DNA of 64,000 nt. Origin: Bacteroidota bacterium. Lineage in GTDB: Bacteria > Bacteroidota > JABWAT01. This document shows positions 14,143-22,805 of the stretch, piece after piece. The notes beneath the pieces are model-generated. The model was not told the origin of the DNA. It did not search any database and saw nothing but the letters and a program-made list of their open reading frames with translations. The DNA is taken from contig JABWAT010000002.1 in the NCBI GenBank assembly GCA_013360915.1, forward strand, positions 124,001 through 188,000, given 5' to 3'. The position numbers were made by a program, and so were the translations under genes. Position 1 is the stretch's first letter. Every line of letters starts with the position of its first letter.

Positions 14143-15762
14143 TTAAACAGCCAATCTGTCCAGGTCGGAACCAATGTACCCTGACCAGACAGACTCAATC
14201 AGCGCCCGGACAAGAACAGGTGGAACACTATTCCCGATGAACTTCTTTTTGTGACCTTGATTGCCAATCAGCACATAATCAGACGGGAATCCCTGAATAC
14301 GGAGCATCTCAACAACACTGAGCATGCGCATCTTGATGTCTACGATATTGTTTTCTGCCATGAATGCCTTGATCTGTCTCATTATGGGTGAATCTGACTC
14401 AGATATGGAAATGTCCGGAAGTCCGGCAGAGACAGAAACCAGAGACGGAGGACGCTTATCCATCCGGGCTATGAGAGTGAAGCAAGGTTTATCAACGCCT
14501 GATCCGCCATTATTAAATTGCGGATTCACCAAATAGTGATATTTCCGGTTGGCGGTAATGACCGGAGAGGGGGATTCCAGGTCGGATCCCACGTTGTTGT
14601 ACTGGGTATCCATTAACCAACCATGTTCTACTCTGACCAGATTCAACTTTGGAACGGTTGTCAGCGACCCAGCTGGTGTCTCAATCGATTGATTCTGTCC
14701 ACCAGAAGAGTATTGTTTATCAATAAAGTGCTCAGCCTGGATTACAGCGAGACGATCTTTGGTCGTTAGGGTGATCGAAGGCTTGTCAATGGAATGCTCG
14801 GTCCCGGTGCCATGATATTCGGCAAGAAAGGTAGTCTGGACGAGCGAATGATGGTCAACAGTAGTCAAGCTGCCGGCAGGCGAATCGAGAGACACCAGTT
14901 TATGGTCGGGATTCCCGCTGAAATGTTTGGTAATGAATGCAGACTCGCCGCTACGAACATACTTCTTCAGGCCAGCATAAATCCTCCGTAGAGTAGCGTC
15001 CGATAGTGGCTTTTTCCGATTAAAAATCGACCGGCCTTCCTCAGCGAGATCCAAGACCTCTCTGACAGGTTTCCACTTGCTTAAACCGCCAAACAACCCA
15101 CCACCATCTGGCTTACGGCTATGAGTAGGCACAGGCCAACAAACAGGAACGCCGGGCCGAGAAAAAATACCGAAATACCGTTTCCTGCTGGTATAGGCAC
15201 CAAAATCTGCAGCATTTAGGATCCGGTAATCATACTCGAATCCAAGGGCTTTAACAGACTCAACCCACCGGATATAATCAATCCCACAGTACCGCGAGAC
15301 CGGCTTACCGTTTTCATCCAACGGCCCCCAGCACATAAACTCTTCGACATTCTCAAGAAAGAACAGTTCTATGTCAGGGAGAGCATGGAGATAGCGCAGC
15401 AGATGTTCAGGCAAGGTTCGGCTGTCCTGATTACGAGGGAGACCGCCCTTTGCCCGGCTGTAATTTGTGCATTCAGCAGAGGCCCATAGGCAAACCACAC
15501 AGTCCGGATTCCTTGTCTTCTCGCGCTTCACCAAATCGACAAGGTGATCAACATCGAGAATGCGTATATCCTCAACAAAGTGATAAGTGGCGGGGTGATT
15601 CGCAGAATGACTCTGGATTGCAAGGTCATCATGATTAACAGCAGCAATAACCCGGGCGATCTTAACCCCATTTCGGGTGGCCGTTTCAATGCCAGTGGTA
15701 ACACCACCAGCACCGGAGAATAGATCGATGAATACGAATTCCTTCGTCATCCGGCTTCTCAT
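14143..15762 (-). CDS. DNA cytosine-C5 methyltransferase
   Basis: A 539-residue enzyme. Motif I is DLFSGAGG (residues 13-20). The catalytic region is SAECTNYS with Cys at residue 98, a variant of the usual PCQ loop. ENVEEF near residue 137 is the ENV motif, and SRKRYFGIF near 190 is the next conserved block. The target-recognition region (about residues 280-440) holds four degenerate repeats of roughly 36 residues built on P-x-x-(S/T)-L-T-T and Q-Y/F-x-x-x-G. The start overlaps the upstream stop (ATGA). It should make 5-methylcytosine to mask phage DNA. Confidence 0.85.
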   Translation of the reverse strand: MRSRMTKEFVFIDLFSGAGGVTTGIETATRNGVKIARVIAAVNHDDLAIQSHSANHPATYHFVEDIRILDVDHLVDLVKREKTRNPDCVVCLWASAECTNYSRAKGGLPRNQDSRTLPEHLLRYLHALPDIELFFLENVEEFMCWGPLDENGKPVSRYCGIDYIRWVESVKALGFEYDYRILNAADFGAYTSRKRYFGIFSRPGVPVCWPVPTHSRKPDGGGLFGGLSKWKPVREVLDLAEEGRSIFNRKKPLSDATLRRIYAGLKKYVRSGESAFITKHFSGNPDHKLVSLDSPAGSLTTVDHHSLVQTTFLAEYHGTGTEHSIDKPSITLTTKDRLAVIQAEHFIDKQYSSGGQNQSIETPAGSLTTVPKLNLVRVEHGWLMDTQYNNVGSDLESPSPVITANRKYHYLVNPQFNNGGSGVDKPCFTLIARMDKRPPSLVSVSAGLPDISISESDSPIMRQIKAFMAENNIVDIKMRMLSVVEMLRIQGFPSDYVLIGNQGHKKKFIGNSVPPVLVRALIESVWSGYIGSDLDRLAV

Positions 15763-15944
15763 TCAAATGGAGCAAGGTTAGCGGCAACGCGGTTGATTGC
15801 CTCTGAATCGTCAATACTCAGGTTGCGTATCGCAACACGCGAAATTATCTGGCCATCGGCAAGGTGAATGCCCATTTGACTGATAAACGCCACAGGACAA
15901 CCAAGATCCAGCAGCCGGCAGGCGAATTTTAAAAGAAAGAACAT
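15759..15944 (-). CDS. hypothetical protein
   Basis: A 61-residue protein starting MFFLLKFACRLLDLGCPVAF. The N terminus is hydrophobic, but the rest (QIISRVAIRNLSIDDSEAI) is typical of a soluble domain. The stop overlaps the C5-methyltransferase start as ATGA. No family was recognised. Confidence 0.5.
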   Translation of the reverse strand: MFFLLKFACRLLDLGCPVAFISQMGIHLADGQIISRVAIRNLSIDDSEAINRVAANLAPFE

Positions 15945-15946
15945 TG

Positions 15947-16147
15947 TTATTTACCCCCATCTCTCGAAAGAAACTCATCCAATTCACTCAAAAGATTTCT
16001 GACATGAAGAAGCTCCTCGACATCAGCCCACGTAAAACCGTCAACACCACCCCTGTTATGGCGAGATAACAGTTTCTGCTGTATGCCGGAGACAAGCCTA
16101 TCGACATCAGATCGAAGAAATTCGTACTCGGCCCCTGAAGCACTCAT
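15947..16147 (-). CDS. hypothetical protein
   Basis: A 66-residue acidic helical protein. The ATG at 16147 overlaps the upstream stop (ATGA) and is preferred to one seven codons earlier. The sequence resembles a two-helix hairpin. Function unknown. Confidence 0.5.
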   Translation of the reverse strand: MSASGAEYEFLRSDVDRLVSGIQQKLLSRHNRGGVDGFTWADVEELLHVRNLLSELDEFLSRDGGK

Positions 16148-16383
16148 ACCATTCCCCCAACCGTCCAAGTTTTATCAGAGCCAAACTTATGGATGGTCAC
16201 TGTGGTACCGGTCTCCACGGCAGGACGACCAGCGACCAGCCGGGCGATAGGCAGATAGGCAAACGATTCAACGGTTTGATTTTTAGGATTGACAAACCAG
16301 TAGCGGTGATGAGGCCAGTCGATTCGGTCACCGGTGTGACGAAATCCGTTGATGACGGCATCGGTAGGTTTTACGTTTTTCAT
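16144..16383 (-). CDS. hypothetical protein, first of the minus operon
   Basis: A 79-residue protein starting MKNVKPTDAVINGFRHTGDR with AAGGGGAAA upstream of the ATG. It is the first gene of the leftward transcription unit that includes the C5 methyltransferase. No family was recognised; the C-terminal part (TTVTIHKFGSDKTWTVGG) looks like a beta domain. Confidence 0.5.
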   Translation of the reverse strand: MKNVKPTDAVINGFRHTGDRIDWPHHRYWFVNPKNQTVESFAYLPIARLVAGRPAVETGTTVTIHKFGSDKTWTVGGMV

Positions 16384-16434
16384 AGTACATTTCCCCTTTG
16401 AGTACAGGACAAAAGTACTAAACAGTATTGTATA

Positions 16435-16456
16435 TAAGCAACAATATGCTTACTTA
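16435..16456. promoter_or_regulatory. inverted repeat in divergent promoter region
   Basis: TAAGCA-ACAATA-TGCTTA (16435-16452) is a perfect inverted repeat. With the next four bases it contains on the minus strand the same 12 bases found at 3543-3554. The AT-rich gap 16384-16637 also contains ATATAC/CAATAC boxes reading leftward, so this may regulate the minus operon. Confidence 0.3.
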
Positions 16457-16519
16457 TTAACAGAAATTAATAGCAAGAACAGGCTAATAAGTGAATAGGG
16501 GTAATCGCGTTTGATAAAA

Positions 16520-16545
16520 ACTGACCAAATAACTTAACATCTTCA
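16520..16545 (+). promoter_or_regulatory. conserved late-promoter-like motif, copy A
   Basis: ACTGACCAAATAAC followed by TTAACATCTTCA matches the copy at 63201-63226 at 22 of 26 positions and resembles copy B at 51412. All three precede late/structural transcription blocks. It has no sigma70 spacing, so recognition by a phage or alternative factor is inferred. Confidence 0.5.
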
Positions 16546-16635
16546 TTGTGTCAAGTTAAATAAGGCCCTCTGGGCCGGTTTTTGAGCAAAATAACTTAAC
16601 ACCACCATGTTAAGTTAAGAAGGGCATGTTAAGTT
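16531..16635. repeat. iterated AACTTAAC/GTTAAGTT motif upstream of terS
   Basis: Four exact copies of one 8-base motif occur in both orientations: AACTTAAC at 16531 and 16593, GTTAAGTT at 16609 and 16628. A fifth, degenerate copy (TCAAGTTA) lies at 16551-16558. The copies at 16593 and 16609 form a perfect inverted repeat; those at 16531 and 16551 form an imperfect one. The last copy ends two bases before the small-terminase ATG. Candidates are a terminase recognition (pac/cos) site or an operator. Confidence 0.55.
16564..16583 (+). terminator. weak terminator-like hairpin
   Basis: GGCCC-TCT-GGGCC is followed by GGTTTTT. It lies between motif copy A and the terminase gene, so it may act as an attenuator rather than a full terminator. 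Confidence 0.35.
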
Positions 16636-16637
16636 AA

Positions 16638-17378
16638 ATGGCGAGACCCACTAAAGAGCAGACAGAGAAATTGGAAGCGGAACTGATCCGGTTGATCCGG
16701 AAGGACACCACTCTCAACATATCTGAAATGGCAGAGGCCATGGGACTGAGCAGACAGTCCATTTCCACGATGATTCACCGATTGAAAAGCACCAGCAAAA
16801 TCAGCGATGCCGAGTATGCGCTTCATAAAGGAGAGAAGGTTCTGCCTGATGTCGCGGCGATTAAACCCACCATGAAACTGATCAGGAAACAGACCGATCA
16901 GATCATTCAGGCAGGTGAACGCGACCTGATGACAGTTAAGGGCAGTAAGAAGAGGAAAGACCAGCCGCCACCACTTGCAGGTCTTCCGGAAGTCATGATG
17001 GGAATGGTCCCTGTTCAAATCTCATTCGACCCAACGAAGGTGGAAGCGGATTTCCGGATGAGCTTACTTCGGAACACGCAAGTTCTGGACGAGATCATTA
17101 AAATGATTGCTCTCCGCGGAAAGATCGGCCAGGAAGAGGCGAACGTGATTGCCACACTTGTCCGGGTGACCAATGACATAGTGAAGACATGGACCGGGAC
17201 GTATGCGTTGATCAACATGGAGGTTGAGCACAAACTTCAATTCCGTATCCTGTATGAGGAACTCACTCGCTTTCTGACCCCAGCGCAGATTGCAGACCTG
17301 GCACGCCGGTGTGAGACCCGGTTCACAGCAGAAAAGGCCGATCTGTTAAACCCAAAGGTATCCAGTGAGCCTGTTTAA
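16638..17378 (+). CDS. terS: putative small terminase subunit
   Basis: A 246-residue protein with an N-terminal helix-turn-helix (LNISEMAEAMGLSRQSISTM, about residues 27-46) followed by a helical region. It lies directly before and overlaps the large terminase gene by 14 bases. TerS recognises the packaging site and feeds DNA to TerL. The iterated AACTTAAC motif ending at its start codon is a plausible binding site. The ribosome-binding site is weak (AGAAGGG at long spacing). A role as transcription regulator is an alternative. Confidence 0.6.
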   Translation: MARPTKEQTEKLEAELIRLIRKDTTLNISEMAEAMGLSRQSISTMIHRLKSTSKISDAEYALHKGEKVLPDVAAIKPTMKLIRKQTDQIIQAGERDLMTVKGSKKRKDQPPPLAGLPEVMMGMVPVQISFDPTKVEADFRMSLLRNTQVLDEIIKMIALRGKIGQEEANVIATLVRVTNDIVKTWTGTYALINMEVEHKLQFRILYEELTRFLTPAQIADLARRCETRFTAEKADLLNPKVSSEPV

Positions 17379-19290
17379 GTATCTGATCGATCGGTCCGGG
17401 GTTCCAACCCTGATGATCAAAGGGCATGACAGCCAGTTTAAGACAGAGCCGGTTGACATACTGACCTTTGCCCGGGAATTCCTCGGCAGGCGATTATCAG
17501 AACCACAGCAGACGGTATTGACAACCATTGTAGGTACTGATCCGGCCCGGATTTCCATAGACAAACAGATGGTGGTGGCAGCGGTCGGCCAGGGTGGAGG
17601 CAAAAACTATACGTTCGAGACCCTTGTCAGTTATTACGCCTACTGGATAACCAATCTGATTGATCCTTTCACCTACATTCCATCCCTGACCGGAAACGAT
17701 CCGCTGGACCGCAGCAGGAATATTGATATCGGGAACTCAACACTGGTCAATAAGGAGCAGGCAGAGCGAGCGTTTTTCGTCAATGCTAAGAACGCCATTG
17801 TATCAACCAAGGACCCGGCAACTGGCGATAATTGGTTTGAGCGGTACGCAGGACTGAACATCGACAAAGCGTTTAACGAGCCGGAAATTGATTACTATCA
17901 GGTCGGGAAGAAGAAGCAGATTAAGAACCAGTCGATTGAATTTCCGCCACTCAGGAGGGGAGAGGGATCGCTCCGGTTGATTTCGTTTGACTCAACAGCC
18001 ACCAGTCCGGAAGGGTATTCATTCATTTTGGGTATCGTTGACGAAATCAGCCGCGCAGACAGCAAGGCGACCTATTTGAAAGCGAAAAAATTGGTCAATA
18101 TGTACGAGGGAAACAACGTCTCCCGTTTTGGACGCTTAGGAAAGACTCTCATGTTTTCCTATCTGAATACCAGCCAGTTTGACCTTACCCATGAATACCT
18201 GAAGCGGTACGAGGAAGAGCGCAGGCAGGGGATTAAAACCGGCCTGATCGCCTTCAGGTTCAGTACATTCGAGTTCAACCCGAACCGGACAGAAGCCGAA
18301 TTCATCGACAAACGGAGTAAGGACCCGGTTGAGTACGATGCCCGGTATCTCTGCCAGAAAGCCGGTGGCCATAACCAGTTCTTTGCCCCGTATCAGACGA
18401 AGATCCGCGCGATGATGAGCCATGGAGTCGAACCGGCCGTAATATGGACCAAGACCATAACCAGCAGGCCGGACAATAAAGGTGGGGTCGCAAACTACTC
18501 AGCCCTGCAGTTAGAGGCAATAAAAGGAGATAATCGGCCAAGGGCATTCGCAATCGACAGTTCAATCAATCAGGACGGGTTTACCATAGTCGGAGGATAT
18601 TCAGAACCAGTGGATCCATATCGGGAAGAAATCTTTCTGGACGCACGGGAACCTGAGCTGGTCGCATTCAACCGGATTCCCATTATTGACACCATCCTGA
18701 AATGGAAGCCAGACCGGGACCATCCGGTAGATTACTTGAATGTAGCAGACATGATCTCCCACATTCTGACCGCGTTTCCCAACACATACGCCATTGACTC
18801 CGACCGGTACCAGTCAGAGAAATTACGGCAGGAGATAGAACGCCGGGGAGTATCTTCCACCTGTCACCTGTTCAGCAGGAAGCAGCAGGAGCGCTTATAC
18901 AAGCGAATGAGAATTCAGGTTTGGAGTGACCGGATCCGTTGTCTGGCCGATGATGATCTGGACCGCGAGTTGACGGAATTGATACTGGACAAGGGCCGTA
19001 TTGACCACCCGGATGGCGGGTCCAAGGACGTTGGAGATGCACTGGCCCTTTCCGTAGACCTACTGAACCGGTACAGCGAATTTGTTGCCGGAGGCAGTAG
19101 CATAGACAGCGAACCAGCGATGAAGCGGTTGATTGAACAGTACATCCTGCATCGGCACAATCTCCGGCAGTCCGGTGTCAATGAGAGCCACCCGGAACAC
19201 ATTCACCGGCTGGCAGACCTCATGGGAGTAACAATCAGAGAGGCCCTGATAATCCGGAAACAGGTCGAGGCCTACTATCCGAAATCATAA
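17365..19290 (+). CDS. terL: terminase large subunit
   Basis: A 641-residue packaging ATPase-nuclease. A variant Walker A lies at GQGGGKN (residues 75-81) and Walker B at LGIVDE (D226, E227). The RNase H-like nuclease acidic residues are visible as AIDSS (D398), AIDSD (D478) and KDVGDAL (D555, D558). The GTG start has AAAGG seven bases upstream and overlaps terS. The protein translocates concatemeric DNA into proheads and cuts it. Confidence 0.88.
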   Translation: MSLFKYLIDRSGVPTLMIKGHDSQFKTEPVDILTFAREFLGRRLSEPQQTVLTTIVGTDPARISIDKQMVVAAVGQGGGKNYTFETLVSYYAYWITNLIDPFTYIPSLTGNDPLDRSRNIDIGNSTLVNKEQAERAFFVNAKNAIVSTKDPATGDNWFERYAGLNIDKAFNEPEIDYYQVGKKKQIKNQSIEFPPLRRGEGSLRLISFDSTATSPEGYSFILGIVDEISRADSKATYLKAKKLVNMYEGNNVSRFGRLGKTLMFSYLNTSQFDLTHEYLKRYEEERRQGIKTGLIAFRFSTFEFNPNRTEAEFIDKRSKDPVEYDARYLCQKAGGHNQFFAPYQTKIRAMMSHGVEPAVIWTKTITSRPDNKGGVANYSALQLEAIKGDNRPRAFAIDSSINQDGFTIVGGYSEPVDPYREEIFLDAREPELVAFNRIPIIDTILKWKPDRDHPVDYLNVADMISHILTAFPNTYAIDSDRYQSEKLRQEIERRGVSSTCHLFSRKQQERLYKRMRIQVWSDRIRCLADDDLDRELTELILDKGRIDHPDGGSKDVGDALALSVDLLNRYSEFVAGGSSIDSEPAMKRLIEQYILHRHNLRQSGVNESHPEHIHRLADLMGVTIREALIIRKQVEAYYPKS

Positions 19291-19298
19291 GGAGCGAT

Positions 19299-19610
19299 AT
19301 GATAACTGAGCGGGCATTGGACGAACAATACATGATGGACGAGGCAAACGGAGTGGACCCGACCGTCAGACTGTTTAAGGTCATTGATGAACTTTGCCAC
19401 CGGTACACAGGCATTCAGGAGAGATTACGGGCAGCTGGACTCCCGCTACTCCCAAGCGAGATAGAACGACAAATGGAATGCGATGAACCGGTTTTCCTGC
19501 TGATCCGGGATATGGTGGAATCCGGCCAGTTCTCCGAACGATTGCTGGAAGAATCCAGGAAGGGAAGCGATGAATCGGCCACGTTAAAGCGCCTGTCCGG
19601 TATCGTTTGA
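19299..19610 (+). CDS. hypothetical protein
   Basis: A 103-residue helical, acidic protein starting eight bases after terL with AAGGAG upstream. No family was recognised. Its place between terminase and portal suggests a packaging or head accessory. Confidence 0.55.
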   Translation: MITERALDEQYMMDEANGVDPTVRLFKVIDELCHRYTGIQERLRAAGLPLLPSEIERQMECDEPVFLLIRDMVESGQFSERLLEESRKGSDESATLKRLSGIV

Positions 19611-19628
19611 ATTGAGTTTAGCAAAATT

Positions 19629-19657
19629 TTGAAAACATAGTTAAAATGTGCTATTTA
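19629..19657 (+). promoter_or_regulatory. candidate sigma70-like promoter
   Basis: TTGAAA (19629-19634) and TATTTA (19652-19657) are separated by 17 bases in the AT-rich gap between the small gene after terL and the portal operon. The expected start is near 19664. Confidence 0.4.
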
Positions 19658-19663
19658 CAATTG

Positions 19664-19798
19664 CATAACTGACTGAATGCCCCTACATTTGTCATTGGAT
19701 TGCAATTGGTAGGTGCAGACACCAGCCATAACCACATAGCGCAACCCCACAAAAGGGGAGTCGAGGCCGGACAGCCGGTTTTTGACTCCCCTTTTTTT
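19664..19798 (+). ncRNA. candidate short leader or small RNA
   Basis: The 211-base gap 19611-19821 has a promoter-like pair, no supported frame, a CCTAC/GTAGG stem (19682-19713) and a strong terminator at 19751-19798. A transcript of about 135 bases is predicted, either a free small RNA or an attenuated leader of the portal operon. This is inference. Confidence 0.3.
19751..19798 (+). terminator. strong Rho-independent terminator
   Basis: A 12-base perfect stem AAAAGGGGAGTC / GACTCCCCTTTT encloses a CCGG-ACAG-CCGG inner hairpin and is followed by a run of T. It stands 23 bases before the next start codon, so read-through or a further promoter is needed for the portal operon. Confidence 0.85.
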
Positions 19799-19821
19799 AT
19801 TCGTTGAAGCAGGAGTAACGA

Positions 19822-20247
19822 ATGATCGAAGAACAGACCAAAACAGCAGAAGCTCCCGACACGGAAGCCACAGCCCAAGCCCCCCAACAAAAGTCACAGT
19901 CCATTCAGGAAGAGATTGAAAAGCGAGTCTCGGAACTCGATCCGATTTCCTATCTGGGATTATCCAAGAAACAGCTGATGAAACAGCAGGAGCGAAATGC
20001 CGATACGCTGAATCAGTTATCTGTAACTCTGCAGGTTCTGAATGAACGGACACAAAAACAGGCCATGGCTATCGAGGTAATGAATCAGGAAATGTATGAA
20101 CTCAAGCGCGAAAAGTTCGAGTTACAACAGGCCCTTATTCAGTCCGAATTGAATGCCGGGAAACTGTCCAATGAACTCAGTGATATTAAAACCACCTTCA
20201 AAACGTGGCTAAGGGCCTGCCCGTTGTTTCAACAGAGGACCCCATGA
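19822..20247 (+). CDS. coiled-coil protein
   Basis: A 141-residue protein with a disordered Ala/Gln/Pro-rich N terminus (residues 1-30) and a long coiled coil (about 60-130). AGGAG precedes the ATG. It overlaps the portal gene by 4 bases. It could be a head scaffold accessory, but the true scaffold is probably elsewhere (52102-52863). Confidence 0.6.
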   Translation: MIEEQTKTAEAPDTEATAQAPQQKSQSIQEEIEKRVSELDPISYLGLSKKQLMKQQERNADTLNQLSVTLQVLNERTQKQAMAIEVMNQEMYELKREKFELQQALIQSELNAGKLSNELSDIKTTFKTWLRACPLFQQRTP

Positions 20248-21998
20248 GCCGTAAACGAGACCGGAAACCACAACCAAAACCGGAACAACAGCCCGAGATC
20301 ACATCGATCGATCTTGACAGCGAAGTACTGGACCAATACAAAAACGAGGTGCTTAACACCCTTCTGGCATCGGCCAGTCTGCAACAGCAGATCGGATATC
20401 AGGATGGGATGAAGTACGGGGACCATTCCATTGGTTACCTGCCATCCTACGACCTGCTACGAAGAGCAGGCCAGCACTCAGTCGCCCTGATGATCAAACA
20501 GAAGCGGACAGCGCAACTTGCCAAGTTCGCCAAAGGGGTGGATAAGGAAGTGGGAGCCGGAGCGATCAATAAAACCGGCTTCAACCTGGTCTTTAAAGAT
20601 GGTCATATTCCAACCAAGCAGGAGCGGGAGCAACTGGACCAGTGGGAGCGAGTTATTGAGCGCGAGGCGTTCATTGCCCCATTCTCAGTCCGCCCATCCA
20701 TGCTGCAATTCATGGCAGCAGCTTACCGGGACTTTTTCGATCTGGATGCAATCGCCCTGCAAAAGATCAGGGGATTGTATGGAAGACCAAGAGCGCTTAC
20801 CCTGAATGATTCCGCAACGATTTACCCGGTTATTCACCCGGCAGACAAGGTGAATCAGAACATCCTGCTGGGGGAAATCCGGTCGATCATGGCACAGGCC
20901 GGACGTGACATGAGCATTCCACAGAACCGACAGCCGGACTATATCCAACTGATCGACCGGTTGAAAGTCGCAGAATTCTATTCCGAGGACTTAGAGGTTT
21001 TCCACCTGAACAGAACCAGCGATTACCGCCGGTCTATCCGGGGTTACGGGGTAGTCGAACAGGCCGCGACCATGTTGGGATACCTCAGTGGGATGTTGTC
21101 TTACAATGCCAGCAATTTCAATGAGACAAAGATTCCGAACGGATTGCTCGTTCTGAAAGGTGCAATCGGTAGTTCAAACCTGCTGGAAACCCTAAAACGG
21201 ATGATTCACGCCAATCAGACGGATCCGCGGTTAAAGAACCGTATCGTATCAATCAGTATGCCGAAAGAGGGTGATGCCCAGTGGTTGAATCTGAAAAACA
21301 CCAGCAAGGATGAGGAATTCCACCAATTCTGGGTCCTGATCGGCACCATCTTCTGCCAGATTGCCGGGATTGCACCCCTTGAAGTCGGTCTCCCGAGTTA
21401 TAGTCAGATGATGAGAGCAAGCGCTCTGAATGATACGGCAGATGATGGAATCATCCGCCAGTCATCGGACGAAGGTGCCCGGCTATTCCTGACCCACCTG
21501 CAAACGTCAATCAATCAGAGCGAATTCATTGAGGCATTCACATCCATGCCGGTCGAATTGCAGTTCGTTGGCTTTGAATCACAGGATGCCAAAGGTCGGC
21601 AGGAGTTGAATGAATTGAGACTCAGAACCGGTGATGCCAGTATCAACGATCTCAGAATTGAGTCAGGTTTGGATAAGGCCAAAAATCCGGTGGACGTTCC
21701 AGGCATTCCGAACATTTATGACATTCCTGGGATTAATAACCAGTTCATTCAGCAGTTTGTCTCCGGTCAGGTTCAGAATCAGATGCAGATGCAAATGCAG
21801 CAACAGCAGATGCAGATGCAGGGCCAGCAACCCCAGCCCGGAGAACAGCAACAGCCTGACGGACAGGCAGATGACGTTCAGGAGTTGACCCCGGAAGACC
21901 TGAAAAAGCTGAAGGCCCAGGGAATATCTGAGGAAGAAGCGCGGCAGGCGCTTGAGGAATACAAAGCCAGTCAACAGTCACAACAAACTGCCGGTTAA
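20244..21998 (+). CDS. portal protein
   Basis: A 584-residue protein identified as the portal by size, position after terminase, and sequence features: a central alpha/beta body and a C-terminal Gln/Met-rich tail (QMQMQMQQQQ) typical of flexible portal ends. It forms the dodecameric ring at one capsid vertex through which DNA passes. I chose the ATG at 20244 because it overlaps the upstream stop (ATGA) and has AGAGGA upstream; a start at 20205 is less likely. Confidence 0.72.
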   Translation: MSRKRDRKPQPKPEQQPEITSIDLDSEVLDQYKNEVLNTLLASASLQQQIGYQDGMKYGDHSIGYLPSYDLLRRAGQHSVALMIKQKRTAQLAKFAKGVDKEVGAGAINKTGFNLVFKDGHIPTKQEREQLDQWERVIEREAFIAPFSVRPSMLQFMAAAYRDFFDLDAIALQKIRGLYGRPRALTLNDSATIYPVIHPADKVNQNILLGEIRSIMAQAGRDMSIPQNRQPDYIQLIDRLKVAEFYSEDLEVFHLNRTSDYRRSIRGYGVVEQAATMLGYLSGMLSYNASNFNETKIPNGLLVLKGAIGSSNLLETLKRMIHANQTDPRLKNRIVSISMPKEGDAQWLNLKNTSKDEEFHQFWVLIGTIFCQIAGIAPLEVGLPSYSQMMRASALNDTADDGIIRQSSDEGARLFLTHLQTSINQSEFIEAFTSMPVELQFVGFESQDAKGRQELNELRLRTGDASINDLRIESGLDKAKNPVDVPGIPNIYDIPGINNQFIQQFVSGQVQNQMQMQMQQQQMQMQGQQPQPGEQQQPDGQADDVQELTPEDLKKLKAQGISEEEARQALEEYKASQQSQQTAG

Positions 21999-22065
21999 AC
22001 GGCCCGCCGGGGAACGCCACCTCCTGCTTTGGTCAGTACCCGGCGATTACTTTACAGAGGGCATC

Positions 22066-22602
22066 ATGATAGAAACTATCATCGGAATAGACCCGGGAGT
22101 ACGGGCGGGTCTGGCAATCGTCACAATGAAAGACCGGACGATGACTATTCAGGTGAGCACATTCTTCCCAATTCTTGACCTGATCAAGTCCCACGACCCG
22201 GAAAAGACAATAGTCATCATCGAAGATCCGAACGAACTGTCAATCACACGCAGGGCCACTTATCAGAAGAAAAAATATTACAGCCAGCTGGCAGCAGGAA
22301 GGCAAAATCCGACCGGTTTCATGAGTAACGCAGAGATTGACCATATCAGCCAATCGGTAGGGAAGAACAAACGGGAAGCCCAGCTATACATCGAATTCTG
22401 CAAGAGAAACAAGTACCAACACCTGACCTACTATCCTCATCACAACAAACAGAAGCTCGCCGGACTCAATGAATATTGCGAGAAACTTAGGCTGGCATTG
22501 AACGTGAAAAGCATCCAACAACACGGCATTGATGCCGGAACTATGATCGCTCAGCGGTACAATGACGTGATGAACATGATCAGAGAGGAAGTAAAGAAAT
22601 GA
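22066..22602 (+). CDS. RuvC-like Holliday junction resolvase
   Basis: A 178-residue RNase H-fold protein. IIGIDPGVRAGLAIV (catalytic D9) is the RuvC strand-1 signature. IVIIED (E53) and a late HGIDAGTM (Asp near 165) complete the acidic set. A KNKREAQLYIEF segment fits the junction-binding helix. It would resolve branched DNA before packaging. AGAGGGC precedes the ATG at 22066. Confidence 0.72.
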   Translation: MIETIIGIDPGVRAGLAIVTMKDRTMTIQVSTFFPILDLIKSHDPEKTIVIIEDPNELSITRRATYQKKKYYSQLAAGRQNPTGFMSNAEIDHISQSVGKNKREAQLYIEFCKRNKYQHLTYYPHHNKQKLAGLNEYCEKLRLALNVKSIQQHGIDAGTMIAQRYNDVMNMIREEVKK

Positions 22603-22805
22603 GCACCCGGACCCAAATACTGACAGTTATTTACCTGTTTACAGTCCTGACCCGGCTGGTGTTTCTCTGGAATGACTTCGGGATGATGATTTTCATTCCG
22701 GAGACGATTGTGGTGGTTCTTACAGTGGTGATGATCATCCTGACCGGTATTGGGTTCTATTGGGTTTGCATGGATGCGCCGGCACCATGGGAGTATGATG
22801 AATAA
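22599..22805 (+). CDS. small two-helix membrane protein
   Basis: A 68-residue protein with two hydrophobic segments (about residues 8-25 and 32-57) and a short acidic C terminus. The start overlaps the resolvase stop (ATGA). It might be holin-like, but its place in the packaging region gives no support. Confidence 0.5.
   Translation: MSTRTQILTVIYLFTVLTRLVFLWNDFGMMIFIPETIVVVLTVVMIILTGIGFYWVCMDAPAPWEYDE

Noticed and set aside
22028-22037. Fourth copy of ACTGACCAAA on the minus strand
   Set aside because: The downstream half of the motif is absent, orientation is against the operon, and it lies between co-transcribed genes; likely chance.
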